Shown here one piece after another: positions 20,087 through 27,864 of a stretch of 27,865 nucleotides of DNA. Under the pieces are notes generated by a model, which worked only from the letters and a program-made list of their open reading frames with translations, was not told where the DNA came from and made no database searches. Made by a program: the position numbers and the translations under genes. This DNA is from DATAFO01 sp046728935 (GTDB taxonomy: Bacteria > Actinomycetota > Thermoleophilia > Solirubrobacterales > 70-9), in NCBI GenBank assembly GCA_046728935.1, contig JBKPFS010000050.1, positions 1 through 27,865 on the forward strand, in the 5' to 3' direction. Position 1 is the first letter of the stretch. Every line of letters begins with the position of its first letter.

Positions 20087-21098
20087 CACGGCCGAGACAG
20101 CCGCCCTGCCCGAGCTCGCCGCGGTCAACGGCAAGCCTCGCCGCGTGCCGGTGGAGGTGGCGGGCATCGCCGCGGTGGCGTCGGCGCTCCCCGAGCGGGT
20201 GGTGCCCAACGCCGAGGTCGCCGAGCGGCTCGGCGTTGCCCCGGAGTGGATCTCCTCGCGGACCGGGGTCCAGGAACGCCGGGTGGCCGCCCCGGGCGAG
20301 ACGCTCGTCGACCTCTCCGAGCGCGCCGCTCGGGGGGCGCTCGGGCTGGCGGAGATCGACGCGGCGGATCTCGACCTCGTCTTGGTCGCGACCTTCACGG
20401 CCGACGAGCTCCTGCCCCACGCCTCGCCGCAGCTCGCCGATCGACTTGGCGCGACGCCCGCCGGCGCGGTCGACGTCGGCGCGGCCTGCAACGGCTTCCT
20501 GTCCTCGCTCGCCTTCGCCTCGGCGCAGATCGAGGCCCGCAGGGCGGACGCCGTGCTCGTCGTTGGCGCCGACCTGATGAGCCGCATCGTCGATCGCGAC
20601 GACCGGGCCACCGCCGGCCTGTTCGGCGACGGCGCCGGCGCGGCGGTGCTCACGGCGGGTGGGCCCGGCGCGATCGGCCCGATCCTGCTGCGGGCCGATG
20701 GGGCCGCGGCGAGGACTCTGACCGCGAGCCACGCCGAGCGGCTGCTGCGGATGGACGGCCGCGAGACCTTCCGGCGCGCAGTCGCCGCGCTCGCCCGCGT
20801 CACCGTCGAGGCGACTGCGGCATCGGGCCTCGAGCTCTCCGAGCCCGACCTGTTCGTCTACCACCAGGCCAACAGCCGCATCCTGGCCGCGGTGGGCCAG
20901 CGGCTCGGCCTGGACCCTGCGCGGGTCGTCGACTCCGTCGCCCGCGTCGGCAACACCTCCGCCGCCAGCCTCCCGATCGCGCTCACCGAAGCCGCGGCCG
21001 ACGGTCGGCTGCGCCCGGGCGCGCGCGTGCTGCTCGGCGCCTTCGGCGCGGGCTTCTCGTGGGGCGGCGGCGTGATCGAATGGGGAGGGCGGGCATGA
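20079..21098 (+). CDS. fabH: 3-oxoacyl-ACP synthase III
   Basis: Starts FAS II by condensing acyl-CoA with malonyl-ACP. ATG 20079 lies within fabD. The 339-residue protein carries the full KAS III triad: C137 in 'VDVGAACNGFLSSLAFA', H262 in 'LFVYHQANSRIL' and N292 in 'VGNTSAASLPI'. The ~25 N-terminal residues before 'VEVAGIAAVASALPERVVPN' are an extension not needed by the fold. 'WISSRTGVQERRV' is the family CoA-binding arginine region. Primer preference (acetyl or branched) cannot be read reliably from the sequence. Confidence 0.95.
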   Translation: MHSTAETAALPELAAVNGKPRRVPVEVAGIAAVASALPERVVPNAEVAERLGVAPEWISSRTGVQERRVAAPGETLVDLSERAARGALGLAEIDAADLDLVLVATFTADELLPHASPQLADRLGATPAGAVDVGAACNGFLSSLAFASAQIEARRADAVLVVGADLMSRIVDRDDRATAGLFGDGAGAAVLTAGGPGAIGPILLRADGAAARTLTASHAERLLRMDGRETFRRAVAALARVTVEATAASGLELSEPDLFVYHQANSRILAAVGQRLGLDPARVVDSVARVGNTSAASLPIALTEAAADGRLRPGARVLLGAFGAGFSWGGGVIEWGGRA

Positions 21099-21886
21099 GC
21101 CGGGCCGCAGGCACGACCCCCGTCGCGGTCCCGACGACCGAGGCGAACGGCGCCCGCCCGACCCGCGAGGGCTGCGCGTTGGTCACCGGCGCCTCGCGCG
21201 GGATCGGCGCGGCGATCGCCCGCGAGCTCGCTGCCGCGGGCTGGACCGTGGGGATCAACTACCGCGCGGATCGCGAAGGCGCCGAACGCGTCACGGGCGA
21301 GATCGAGGCGGGCGGCGGCTCCGCGCTGGCGATCCGCGCCGATGTCGCCGACCCGGCGGCCCCGGACGGCGCGTTCGCGGAGCTGGAGGACGCCTTCGGC
21401 CCCGTCCTGGTGCTGGTCAACAACGCCGGCCTGACCGCCGACGCCCTCTCGCTGCGGCTCACCAACGAGGACTGGGACCGCGTCCTCGAGACGAATCTCA
21501 GCGCCGCCTTCAGGTTCACCCGCCGGGCGCTTCCGGGGATGGTGCGAGCGAGGTTTGGGCGCGTCGTCAACGTCGCGTCCGTGGTCGGCCGGCGCGCCAA
21601 CGCGGGCCAGGCGAACTACGCGGCGTCCAAGGCGGGCCTCGTGGCGATGACCAAGACCATCGCGGTCGAGGTCGCGCGCCGCGGGGTGACCGTGAACGCC
21701 GTCGCGCCGGGCTTCGTCGAGACCGAGCTCACAACTGACATCGCCGGCGGCCTCGCCGACGCGATCCCGGCGCGCAGGCCGGGCCGTCCCGAGGAGGTCG
21801 CCTCATGCGTCGCCTTCCTTGCCTCCGAGCGGGCCTCGTACGTGACCGGAGCGGTGCTGACCGTCGACGGCGGCATGACCGCGTGA
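21095..21886 (+). CDS. fabG: 3-oxoacyl-ACP reductase
   Basis: NADPH-dependent reduction of 3-oxoacyl-ACP. ATG 21095 overlaps the fabH stop (ATGA). The 263-residue protein has a ~25-residue extension, then 'ALVTGASRGIGAAIARELAA' (TGASRGIG 31-38), 'LVNNAGLTADALSLRLTNED', N134, S162 ('NVASVVG'), Y175 and K179 ('NYAASKAG'), and 'NAVAPGFVETELT' and 'TGAVLTVDGGMTA'. These 'NAGLTxD' and 'DGGM' signatures separate FabG from general SDRs. It is followed after 28 bp by the ACP gene with its own AAAGGAG. Confidence 0.95.
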   Translation: MSRAAGTTPVAVPTTEANGARPTREGCALVTGASRGIGAAIARELAAAGWTVGINYRADREGAERVTGEIEAGGGSALAIRADVADPAAPDGAFAELEDAFGPVLVLVNNAGLTADALSLRLTNEDWDRVLETNLSAAFRFTRRALPGMVRARFGRVVNVASVVGRRANAGQANYAASKAGLVAMTKTIAVEVARRGVTVNAVAPGFVETELTTDIAGGLADAIPARRPGRPEEVASCVAFLASERASYVTGAVLTVDGGMTA

Positions 21887-21914
21887 ACCACACCCAGACC
21901 GAAAGGAGAACCCA

Positions 21915-22166
21915 ATGCCCGAGACCACGGTGAGCAAGGACCAGATCTCAGACCGAGTCATCGACGCCCTGGTCGAGTTCGGCGAGGAGCGCGAGGCGAT
22001 CAGCCTCGAGGCTCGAATCGAGGACCTCGAGGTCGATTCCCTCGACCTGGTCGAGCTGGCGCAGATCGTCGAGGACGACTATGGGGTCGAGATCACCGAC
22101 GCCGACATGGACAAGCTCGTCACCGTCGGCGACGTCGTGGATCTGGTGGCCTCGCGGGCGTCATGA
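21915..22166 (+). CDS. acpP: Acyl carrier protein
   Basis: An 83-residue acidic protein beginning at ATG 21915 after GAAAGGAGA. 'RIEDLEVDSLDLVELAQIVE' contains the DSL motif whose serine (S42) receives phosphopantetheine. 'DDYGVEITDADMDKLVTVGD' and 'VVDLVASR' complete helices II-IV. It carries the growing acyl chain in the cytoplasm. The ACP gene has the best ribosome-binding site of the operon, fitting the need for much more ACP than enzyme. Its stop overlaps fabF by 4 nt. Confidence 0.97.
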   Translation: MPETTVSKDQISDRVIDALVEFGEEREAISLEARIEDLEVDSLDLVELAQIVEDDYGVEITDADMDKLVTVGDVVDLVASRAS

Positions 22167-23356
22167 GCCGCCGCGTCGCGATCACCGGCGTCGGGGCGGT
22201 GACCCCGCTCGGCGTCGGCGCCCGCGCGCTCGAAGAGCGCTGGGCCGCCGGCGAATCCGGGATCAGCGACGGGGTCGCCCGCTGCCACGAGTTCGAGCCG
22301 ACCGAGCATCTCTCGCGCCGCGAGGCGCGGCGCGCGGACCGCTTCACCCAGCTCGCCCTGGTCGCGGCGGACGAGGCGCTCGGCGAGGCCGGCTGGGACG
22401 GCGAGCTCCCGTACTCGCCGAGCGACGTCGGATGCGTGATCGGCACCGGCATCGGCGGCATCGCCACGATCGAGAACGAACACACCCACCTGGCCGAGAC
22501 CGGCTCGGTCTCGCCGCTTTGCGTGCCGCAGATGATGGCCAACGCGGCCGCCGGGGTGATCGCGATCCGCCACGGGATCCAGGGGCAGTGCTTCGGGACC
22601 GTGTCGGCCTGCGCCGCGGGGGCGCACGCGGTGGGCGCCGGGATGCGAATGGTCCAGTACGGGGACGCGACGGCATGCGTAGTCGGCGGGACCGAGGCGG
22701 GGATCACTCCGCTGGCGATCGCCGCCTTCGCCGAGATGGGGGCGACGTCCGAGAGCGGGATCTCCCGGCCCTTCGACCGCCTTCGGGACGGCTTCGTGAT
22801 GGGGGAGGGGGCCGGAGTGCTCGTGCTCGAGGACGCGGAGGCCGCGGCGGCGCGCGGTGCGACGGCGCTCGGGTACGCGACGGGCTACGGCGCCACGGCC
22901 GACGCCCACCACCTCACGGCGCCGGACCCGGAGGGCGACGGCGCCGGGCGGGCGATCGTCGCGGCGCTCCGCGATGGGGGGGACGAACCGGCCGAGCTCG
23001 ACTACGTGAACGCGCACGGCACGTCGACGCCGCTAAACGACCGCTCCGAGACCGAGGCGCTGAAGCGCGCCCTGGGCCCGGCAGCAAAATCGATCCCCGT
23101 CTCCTCGCTCAAGTCGTCGATCGGCCACCTGCTGGGTGCCGCCGGCGCCGTGGAGGCGATCGCCACGCTTCAGGCGCTCCGCGGCGCGGTCGCCCCCCCG
23201 ACCCTCAACCTCACCGACCCCGACGACGGGCTGGACCTCGATTACGTGCCCCTGGAGGCCCGCCCGTTGGAGCGAAACGGCCAGCCGCTGCGCGGGATCT
23301 CGAACTCGTTCGGCTTCGGTGGCCACAACGTCGTCCTGTGCATGGAGGCGGCATGA
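22163..23356 (+). CDS. fabF: 3-oxoacyl-ACP synthase II
   Basis: Elongating condensing enzyme. The 397-residue protein has C150 in 'GTVSACAAGAHAVGAGMRMV', H285 in 'YVNAHGTSTPLNDRSE' and H322 in 'SSLKSSIGHLLGAAGAVEAI', the C-H-H triad of KAS I/II. Other marks are 'VAITGVGAVTPLGVG' at the start, 'RPFDRLRDGFVMGEGAGVLV' and 'ISNSFGFGGHNVVLC' at the end. Length is slightly under E. coli FabF (413). Both neighbours overlap by 4 nt, so it is translationally coupled to ACP and the carboxyltransferase. FabF versus FabB cannot be decided strictly; FabF is the actinobacterial default. Confidence 0.95.
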   Translation: MSRRVAITGVGAVTPLGVGARALEERWAAGESGISDGVARCHEFEPTEHLSRREARRADRFTQLALVAADEALGEAGWDGELPYSPSDVGCVIGTGIGGIATIENEHTHLAETGSVSPLCVPQMMANAAAGVIAIRHGIQGQCFGTVSACAAGAHAVGAGMRMVQYGDATACVVGGTEAGITPLAIAAFAEMGATSESGISRPFDRLRDGFVMGEGAGVLVLEDAEAAAARGATALGYATGYGATADAHHLTAPDPEGDGAGRAIVAALRDGGDEPAELDYVNAHGTSTPLNDRSETEALKRALGPAAKSIPVSSLKSSIGHLLGAAGAVEAIATLQALRGAVAPPTLNLTDPDDGLDLDYVPLEARPLERNGQPLRGISNSFGFGGHNVVLCMEAA

Positions 23357-24807
23357 CGGTGACGCTCGCTCCCCCGGAGGCGCGCGAACGCGCGGGGCTC
23401 CCGCCGCTCGAGCGCCTCGAGGCGCTCTGCGACCCTGGGTCGCTGGAGCTGATCCGCTCCGCGGTGAGGGCTCACCGGCTCGGAGATCGCGCGGCTCCCG
23501 GCGACGGCGTCGTCGCCGGGATCGGCGCCGCTCAGGGACGGCCGGTGTTCTGTTACGCGCAGGATCCCGCCCACCTCGGCGGCTCGCTGGGCGAAGCGCA
23601 CGCGGACACGATCGTCCGCGTGATGGAGCTCGCCGGCCGCGCGCGAGCGCCGGTGGTCGGCTTCATCGAGTCCGGCGGCGCCCGGCTCCAGGAGGGCCAC
23701 GTCGCCCTCGACGGCTACGGGCGGATCTTCCGTGCGAGCGTTCAGCTCTCGCGCGTCGCCCCGCAGATCTCGCTGGTCTGCGGGACCTCGGCCGGCGGCG
23801 GCGCCTACTCGCCCGCGCTGACCGACTTCGTCGTCATGACCGAGGAGGCGCGGATGTTCCTCACGGGACCCAAGATCGTCCGCGAGGCGCTCGGGGAGGA
23901 CGTCTCGATGGAGGCGCTCGGCGGTCCGAACGTCCACGCCAGGAATGGCGTCTGCTCGCTCGTCGCACCCGATGACGCGGGCGCTGCGGCGCTCGCGCGC
24001 GAGCTGCTCGCCCACCTGCCGGGCGCGGTCGGCGAGGCCGTGCCGCTCGTCTCGCCGGCGGCCCCCGACGACGGCGATCCCAATGGACCGGTCCCGGAGG
24101 AGGCCCGACGCGTCTACGACATGCGGGACGTGGCGCGGAGGGTCGTCGACCGCGGACGGCTGATCGAGCTCTCCGCTCGCTGGGCGCCCAACATGGTCAC
24201 CGCCCTGGCGCGGATCGACGGACGGGCGGTCGGCGTGGTGGCCAACCAGCCCCGGCGGCTGGGCGGCGTGATCGACGCCGAGGCATCCGAGAAGGCGTCG
24301 CTCTTCGTCGACGCCTGCGATCGCTTCGGCCTGCCGCTCGTGGTGCTGGTCGATACGCCCGGCTTCATGCCCGGGGTGCAACAGGAGCGCGCCGGGGTGA
24401 TCCGCCACGGCGCCTCGCTCCTACGCGCGTTCGCCGGGGCGACGGTGCCGAAGCTGACCGTCGTGATTCGCAAGGCCTATGGCGGCGCAGTGATCACGAT
24501 GAACTCCAAGGGGCTCGGCGCGGACCTCGTCTTCGCCTGGCCGGAAGCAGAGATCGGCATCATGGCGGCGCGCCAGGCGGTCGGGATCGTCCACCGGCGC
24601 CGTCTCGCCGCGGTCGACGACCTCGACGCGGAGCTGGCCGCGCTCTCGGACGGCTACGCCGCCGAGCACCTGACCGCCGACGCGGCGGCGGCGGCGGGCT
24701 TCGTCGACGAGGTGATCGAGCCGGATCGAACGCGGGATCGGCTCGCCGGGGCGCTCGCCGCTCTGGCGGGAGCCCGAGGGGGCAAGGTGTCTCATGGGGT
24801 GCTTTAG
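23353..24807 (+). CDS. accD: Acyl-CoA carboxylase carboxyltransferase (AccD/PccB type)
   Basis: Transfers CO2 from carboxybiotin to acetyl-CoA (or propionyl-CoA), making malonyl-CoA for the operon. The 484-residue protein contains both halves of the carboxyltransferase: N-terminal domain with 'PVVGFIESGGARLQEGHVAL' and 'CGTSAGGGAYSPALTDFVVM', C-terminal domain with 'LVVLVDTPGFMPGVQQERAG' and 'IRKAYGGAVITMNSKGLGAD'. This one-chain form with no zinc finger is the PccB/AccD actinobacterial type, a little shorter than the usual 510-530. Biotin carrier and carboxylase subunits are not in the window. Its last codons and stop lie inside a hairpin of the repeat element at 24798-24811. Acetyl versus propionyl specificity cannot be assigned. 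Confidence 0.92.
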   Translation: MTVTLAPPEARERAGLPPLERLEALCDPGSLELIRSAVRAHRLGDRAAPGDGVVAGIGAAQGRPVFCYAQDPAHLGGSLGEAHADTIVRVMELAGRARAPVVGFIESGGARLQEGHVALDGYGRIFRASVQLSRVAPQISLVCGTSAGGGAYSPALTDFVVMTEEARMFLTGPKIVREALGEDVSMEALGGPNVHARNGVCSLVAPDDAGAAALARELLAHLPGAVGEAVPLVSPAAPDDGDPNGPVPEEARRVYDMRDVARRVVDRGRLIELSARWAPNMVTALARIDGRAVGVVANQPRRLGGVIDAEASEKASLFVDACDRFGLPLVVLVDTPGFMPGVQQERAGVIRHGASLLRAFAGATVPKLTVVIRKAYGGAVITMNSKGLGADLVFAWPEAEIGIMAARQAVGIVHRRRLAAVDDLDAELAALSDGYAAEHLTADAAAAAGFVDEVIEPDRTRDRLAGALAALAGARGGKVSHGVL

Positions 24808-24918
24808 CACCGAAACAGGCAGGTGTGAAGGGGCGAGACACAAAGTGTCTCGCCAGCAGCAGGTGAGGCCGCGCAGCGGCCGCAAGTGGCTCAGCGGCGA
24901 AGCCGCCGCAGGTGGCTC
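24794..24918 (+). repeat. Compound hairpin repeat, long copy with four stems
   Basis: Stems: GGTGCT-TT-AGCACC (24798-24811); GGCGAGACAC with its complement (24832-24841 and 24845-24854, loop AAA); GGCCGC-GCA-GCGGCC (24867-24881); GCGGC-GAA-GCCGC (24894-24906). First and last stems correspond to those of the copy at 12225-12278. The middle two are extra. It fills nearly all of the 111 bp between the carboxyltransferase and GDSL genes. Confidence 0.65.
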
Positions 24919-24922
24919 GTGA
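24794..24922 (+). CDS. Possible 42-residue minicistron encoded by the repeat
   Basis: ATG 24794 lies 11 bp before the carboxyltransferase stop, and the frame ends at a TGA (24920-24922) that overlaps the GTG of the GDSL gene. The peptide begins 'MGCFSTETGRCEG' and ends 'SGEAAAGGS'. The peptide read from the 12225 copy of the repeat also has 'FSAERG...SGGEAAA'. Two overlaps at both ends suggest translation may be passed from one gene to the next through the repeat. A functional peptide is doubtful, since the sequence is fully explained by hairpins. Confidence 0.25.
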   Translation: MGCFSTETGRCEGARHKVSRQQQVRPRSGRKWLSGEAAAGGS

Positions 24923-25611
24923 CCGAGCAGGATCCGTTCGCGATCATCGCCCGCCCTCTTGCGGCGCACCGCCGCGCGCCCTCCGGGCTCGACGTCGGCT
25001 CCTTCGTCGCCCTCGGCGATAGCTTCACCGCCGGAACGGGCTGCCGGGCTGGCGAGGGCTGGGCCGATCTGCTCGCCCCCCGGCTCGACCGCGGTCGGGG
25101 CATGCTCGCCTACCGAAACCTCGCCGTCGACGGCGCGACGAGCGAGGAGGTCGCCGATCAGGTCGGGCCCGCGCTCCAGCTCGAGCCGGACCTCGTCACG
25201 GTGATCTGTGGCGCGAACGACGTGCTCCGCTCGCGCCGCGCGGATCCCGCCGCCTACGCCCGCCGCTTGGCGGGAATCTTCGGGCGGCTGCGAGGTGCGC
25301 TCCCGCGGGTTCGAATCGTGACCGCGACCGCGCCCGAGGCCTGGGGCTTTCTCCGCCTCGGCCCGCGCAGCGAGCGTAGGGTGTCCGGCGCGCTCGCCCG
25401 CTTCAACCGGGCGACCCGCGCGGTCGCCTCGGCGTACGCGATCCCGTGCCTCGAGATCGCGGGCCATCCCGGCTTGTGCGAGGCGGAGAACTTCAGCGCC
25501 GACGGCCTCCACCCCTCGGCGCTCGGGCACGCCCGGGCGGCGCGTGCGTTCGAGGCGCTGATCAAGGAGAGCTTCGGGACCCAAGACGACGAGAAGGGAG
25601 AGACGAGATGA
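24919..25611 (+). CDS. SGNH/GDSL-family hydrolase
   Basis: From GTG 24919 the 230-residue protein has the four SGNH blocks: block I 'FVALGDSFTAGTGCRAGEGW' (S35), block II 'NLAVDGATSEEV' (G72), block III 'VTVICGANDVLRS' (N100), block V 'FSADGLHPSALGHA' (D195, H198). There is no signal peptide, so it acts in the cytoplasm as an esterase or thioesterase. Sitting within the FAS II operon (its stop overlaps the dehydratase start by 4 nt), it may release or edit acyl chains; TesA is a relative by fold. That role is inference. The start is fixed by the overlap with the repeat-encoded frame (GTGA) and by the motif distance. Confidence 0.88.
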   Translation: MTEQDPFAIIARPLAAHRRAPSGLDVGSFVALGDSFTAGTGCRAGEGWADLLAPRLDRGRGMLAYRNLAVDGATSEEVADQVGPALQLEPDLVTVICGANDVLRSRRADPAAYARRLAGIFGRLRGALPRVRIVTATAPEAWGFLRLGPRSERRVSGALARFNRATRAVASAYAIPCLEIAGHPGLCEAENFSADGLHPSALGHARAARAFEALIKESFGTQDDEKGETR

Positions 25612-26120
25612 CCGCCTACCTTGAGGAGCTCGAGCGCGGGACGCGGCTCGAAAGCCGCGGACGCACGATCACCGAGGCCGACCTGGTCTCGTTCTCGGCG
25701 CTCACGGGCGATTGGCACCCCCAGCACGCGGACGCCACCTGGGCGGCGCGGAGCCGGTTCGGCGAGCGGATAGCGCACGGGATGCTCGTCATCTCCTACG
25801 CGATCGGGCTCCTCGGCCTCGATCCGGAGCGGGTCGTCGCCCTGCGCTCGATCCGCGACGCGGTGTTCAAGCGGCCCGTGCGGATTGGCGACACGATCGG
25901 GGTGGGGGCCGAGATCGTCGCGGCCGAGCCGCTCGACGACGAGGTCGGCCTGGTCGAGGTGGCGGTGCGGGTCCGCGATCAGGAATCCCGGCTGGTTGCG
26001 CGCGCGACGCTCGAGGCCGTCTGGCGCCGGCGCCCCCGCGAGGCCGGAGATCCGGCGTCGAACGGCGCCGCGGCCGGTGACCAGCTCTCCCCGGTCCGCG
26101 ACGGGATGGTGCTCACGTGA
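25608..26120 (+). CDS. MaoC-type (R)-3-hydroxyacyl dehydratase
   Basis: 170 residues from ATG 25608, preceded by AAGGGAG and overlapping the GDSL stop. It carries the hydratase-2 motif 'SALTGDWHPQHAD' with the catalytic pair D35 and H40, five residues apart as in PhaJ, followed by 'SRFGERIAHGMLVISYAIGL'. One hot-dog domain plus a ~25-residue Gly/Ala tail ('NGAAAGDQLSPVRDGMVLT'). No FabZ or FabA gene is present in the cluster, so this enzyme most likely performs the dehydration step of FAS II, as HadB does in mycobacteria. The enoyl reductase starts in its stop codon. Confidence 0.88.
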   Translation: MTAYLEELERGTRLESRGRTITEADLVSFSALTGDWHPQHADATWAARSRFGERIAHGMLVISYAIGLLGLDPERVVALRSIRDAVFKRPVRIGDTIGVGAEIVAAEPLDDEVGLVEVAVRVRDQESRLVARATLEAVWRRRPREAGDPASNGAAAGDQLSPVRDGMVLT

Positions 26121-26974
26121 TCCTCGCCGGCAAGCGGATCCTCGTCACCGGGGTCGTCAACAGGCGAAGCATCGCCTTCGCGATCGCCGAGCTGGCCCAG
26201 CGCCACGGGGCCGAGGTCGCCCTGTCGAGCTTCGGCCGCGTCCGCCGGCTGACGGAGCGCGCGGCGCAGAGGCTGCCGGAGCCCGCCGCGGTGCTCGACC
26301 TGGACGTCAACGACGACGACAGCCTCGCGGCGCTCACGGAGACGCTCGACGAGGGCTGGGGGGGCGTGGACGGCGCGGTCCACGCCGTCGCCTTCGCCCC
26401 CGAGGACGCGCTCGGCGGGCGGTTCCTGAGCGCTCCGCGCGAGAGCGCGTTGGCCGCGTTCGAGACCAGCGCCTACTCGTTGAAGGCGTTGGCGCAGGCG
26501 CTGTTGCCGCTGTGGCCCTCGCCCGACCCCGAGCGCCCTCGCGCCTCCGGCGGCAGCCTCGTCGGGCTCGACTTCGACGCCTCGGTCGCCTGGCCGTCCT
26601 ACGACTGGATGGGGGTGGCGAAGGCTGGTCTGGAGGCGACCTCGCGCTACCTCGCCCGCGACCTCGGGCCGCACGGCGTGCGTGCGAACCTGATCTCGGC
26701 GGGGCCGATCGAGACCGTCGCCGCCGGCGGCGTGCCGGGGTTCCGGGCACTCGCGGAGGGCTGGACCAGCTCGGCGCCGCTCGGATGGGACACCCGCGAT
26801 CCCGGCCCCGTGGCCGGCGCCGCGGTGTTTCTGCTCTCGGACCTCGCGGCGGGGATCAGCGGCGAGATCGTCCACGTCGACGGCGGCATGCACGCGGTGG
26901 CGCCAACCTCGCACGGGAACGGCGCCTCCGGGGCCACCCCCGAGGCGGCTGTCGGCGTCGATCACGACGCCTGA
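26117..26974 (+). CDS. fabI: Enoyl-ACP reductase, FabI/InhA type
   Basis: GTG 26117 overlaps the dehydratase stop. The 285-residue protein is an SDR with FabI marks: 'GKRILVTGVVNRRSIAFAIA' (the G-x5-SIA cofactor motif replacing TGxxxGxG), 'DLDVNDDDSLAAL', 'GAVHAVAFAPEDALGG', and the catalytic Y162-x6-K169 in 'PSYDWMGVAKAGLEATSRYL', the spacing typical of FabI/InhA and not of FabG. The end has 'LISAGPIETVAAGGVPGF' and 'ISGEIVHVDGGMHAV'. It reduces trans-2-enoyl-ACP with NADH, completing the cycle. A ~25-residue Gly/Ala tail follows. By residue spacing it resembles InhA, the isoniazid/triclosan target. Confidence 0.92.
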   Translation: MILAGKRILVTGVVNRRSIAFAIAELAQRHGAEVALSSFGRVRRLTERAAQRLPEPAAVLDLDVNDDDSLAALTETLDEGWGGVDGAVHAVAFAPEDALGGRFLSAPRESALAAFETSAYSLKALAQALLPLWPSPDPERPRASGGSLVGLDFDASVAWPSYDWMGVAKAGLEATSRYLARDLGPHGVRANLISAGPIETVAAGGVPGFRALAEGWTSSAPLGWDTRDPGPVAGAAVFLLSDLAAGISGEIVHVDGGMHAVAPTSHGNGASGATPEAAVGVDHDA

Positions 26975-27024
26975 GAGCCCAAATGTTTGTCCCCGGCGAC
27001 GGCCCGGGTAATTAGCCCGGCACC

Positions 27025-27864
27025 CTGCGACCGCTCGACCAGCAGACGATCCTGATCACCGGCTCGACGGATGGCCTTGGCCTCGCGCTGGCCAGGCGTC
27101 TGGCCGAGCGCGGGCCGATGTTGCTCGTCCACGGTCGCGATCCGCAGCGCGTCGAGCGGGCGCTTGCGGCCGCGGGCGGGACCGAACATCGCGATCGCGT
27201 GCACGGGCTGGTGGCGGATCTGGGGTCCCTCGAGGAGGTTCGCCGCCTGGCCCGCGACGTAAGGCGCGAGCACGAGCGCCTCGACGTGCTGGTCAACAAC
27301 GCCGGCATCGGCGCCGCCGAGCCGCGCCGCGAGAGCGCCGACGGCATCGAGTTGACCTTCGCGGTCAACTACCTCTCGCACTTCCTGCTCACCCTCGAGC
27401 TCCTGCCGCTGCTGCGCGCCTCGGTGCCGGCACGGATCGTCAACGTCGCCTCGGTCGGCCAGCGCCAGCTCGATTTCGACGACCTGATGCTGGAGCGCGA
27501 CTTCGACGGCTTTCGTGCCTACGCCCAGAGCAAGCTGGCGCAGGTCATGTTCACGTTCGAGCTCGCCGAGCGACTCGCCGCCGCGGGGGAGACCGGGGTC
27601 ACGGTCAACGCCCTTCACCCCGCCACGCTGATGGACACGAAGATGGTGCGGGAGACCTTCGGCCAGGCGAGGTCGAGCGTTGACGAAGGCGTCGAGGCGA
27701 CCATGCGGCTGGTCGCCGCGCCGGAGCTCGAGGGCGTCACGGGTCGCTACTACGACGGGCTCGAGGCGTCCAGCGCCGATCCGCAGGCCTACGACGAGCA
27801 GGCGCGCGCCCACCTCTGGGAGGAAAGCGAGCGCCTCTGCGGGGGAGTCCCCGCGGCGGTCTAG
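27025..27864 (+). CDS. Short-chain dehydrogenase/reductase, retinol-dehydrogenase-like, probable CTG start
   Basis: The cofactor motif 'TILITGSTDGLGLALARRLA' begins 24 bp after a CTG at 27025. No ATG, GTG or TTG lies in frame between the preceding in-frame TAG (27013-27015) and the motif; the first ATG (27118) would delete it. CTG is therefore the likely start, giving 279 residues 'LRPLDQQTILITG...'. SDR features are 'LDVLVNNAGIGAAEPRRESA', 'FAVNYLSHFLLTLELLPLLR', 'NVASVGQRQLDFDDLMLERD' and the active-site 'YAQSKLAQVMF' (YxxxK), then 'VNALHPATLMDTKM', as in light-dependent or retinol-type reductases. It starts 50 bp after fabI and may be read through from it. The stop ends one base before the window edge. 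Confidence 0.8.
   Translation: MRPLDQQTILITGSTDGLGLALARRLAERGPMLLVHGRDPQRVERALAAAGGTEHRDRVHGLVADLGSLEEVRRLARDVRREHERLDVLVNNAGIGAAEPRRESADGIELTFAVNYLSHFLLTLELLPLLRASVPARIVNVASVGQRQLDFDDLMLERDFDGFRAYAQSKLAQVMFTFELAERLAAAGETGVTVNALHPATLMDTKMVRETFGQARSSVDEGVEATMRLVAAPELEGVTGRYYDGLEASSADPQAYDEQARAHLWEESERLCGGVPAAV

Noticed and set aside
20246..21886. A 546-residue frame that would extend FabG
   Set aside because: The upstream part is fabH in a wrong frame. FabG starts at 21095 in the fabH stop overlap.
22081..24807. A 908-residue frame that would fuse a long N-terminal part to the carboxyltransferase
   Set aside because: The first ~420 residues are fabF read in the wrong frame (Arg/Gly-rich). 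The real carboxyltransferase starts at the ATGA overlap at 23353.
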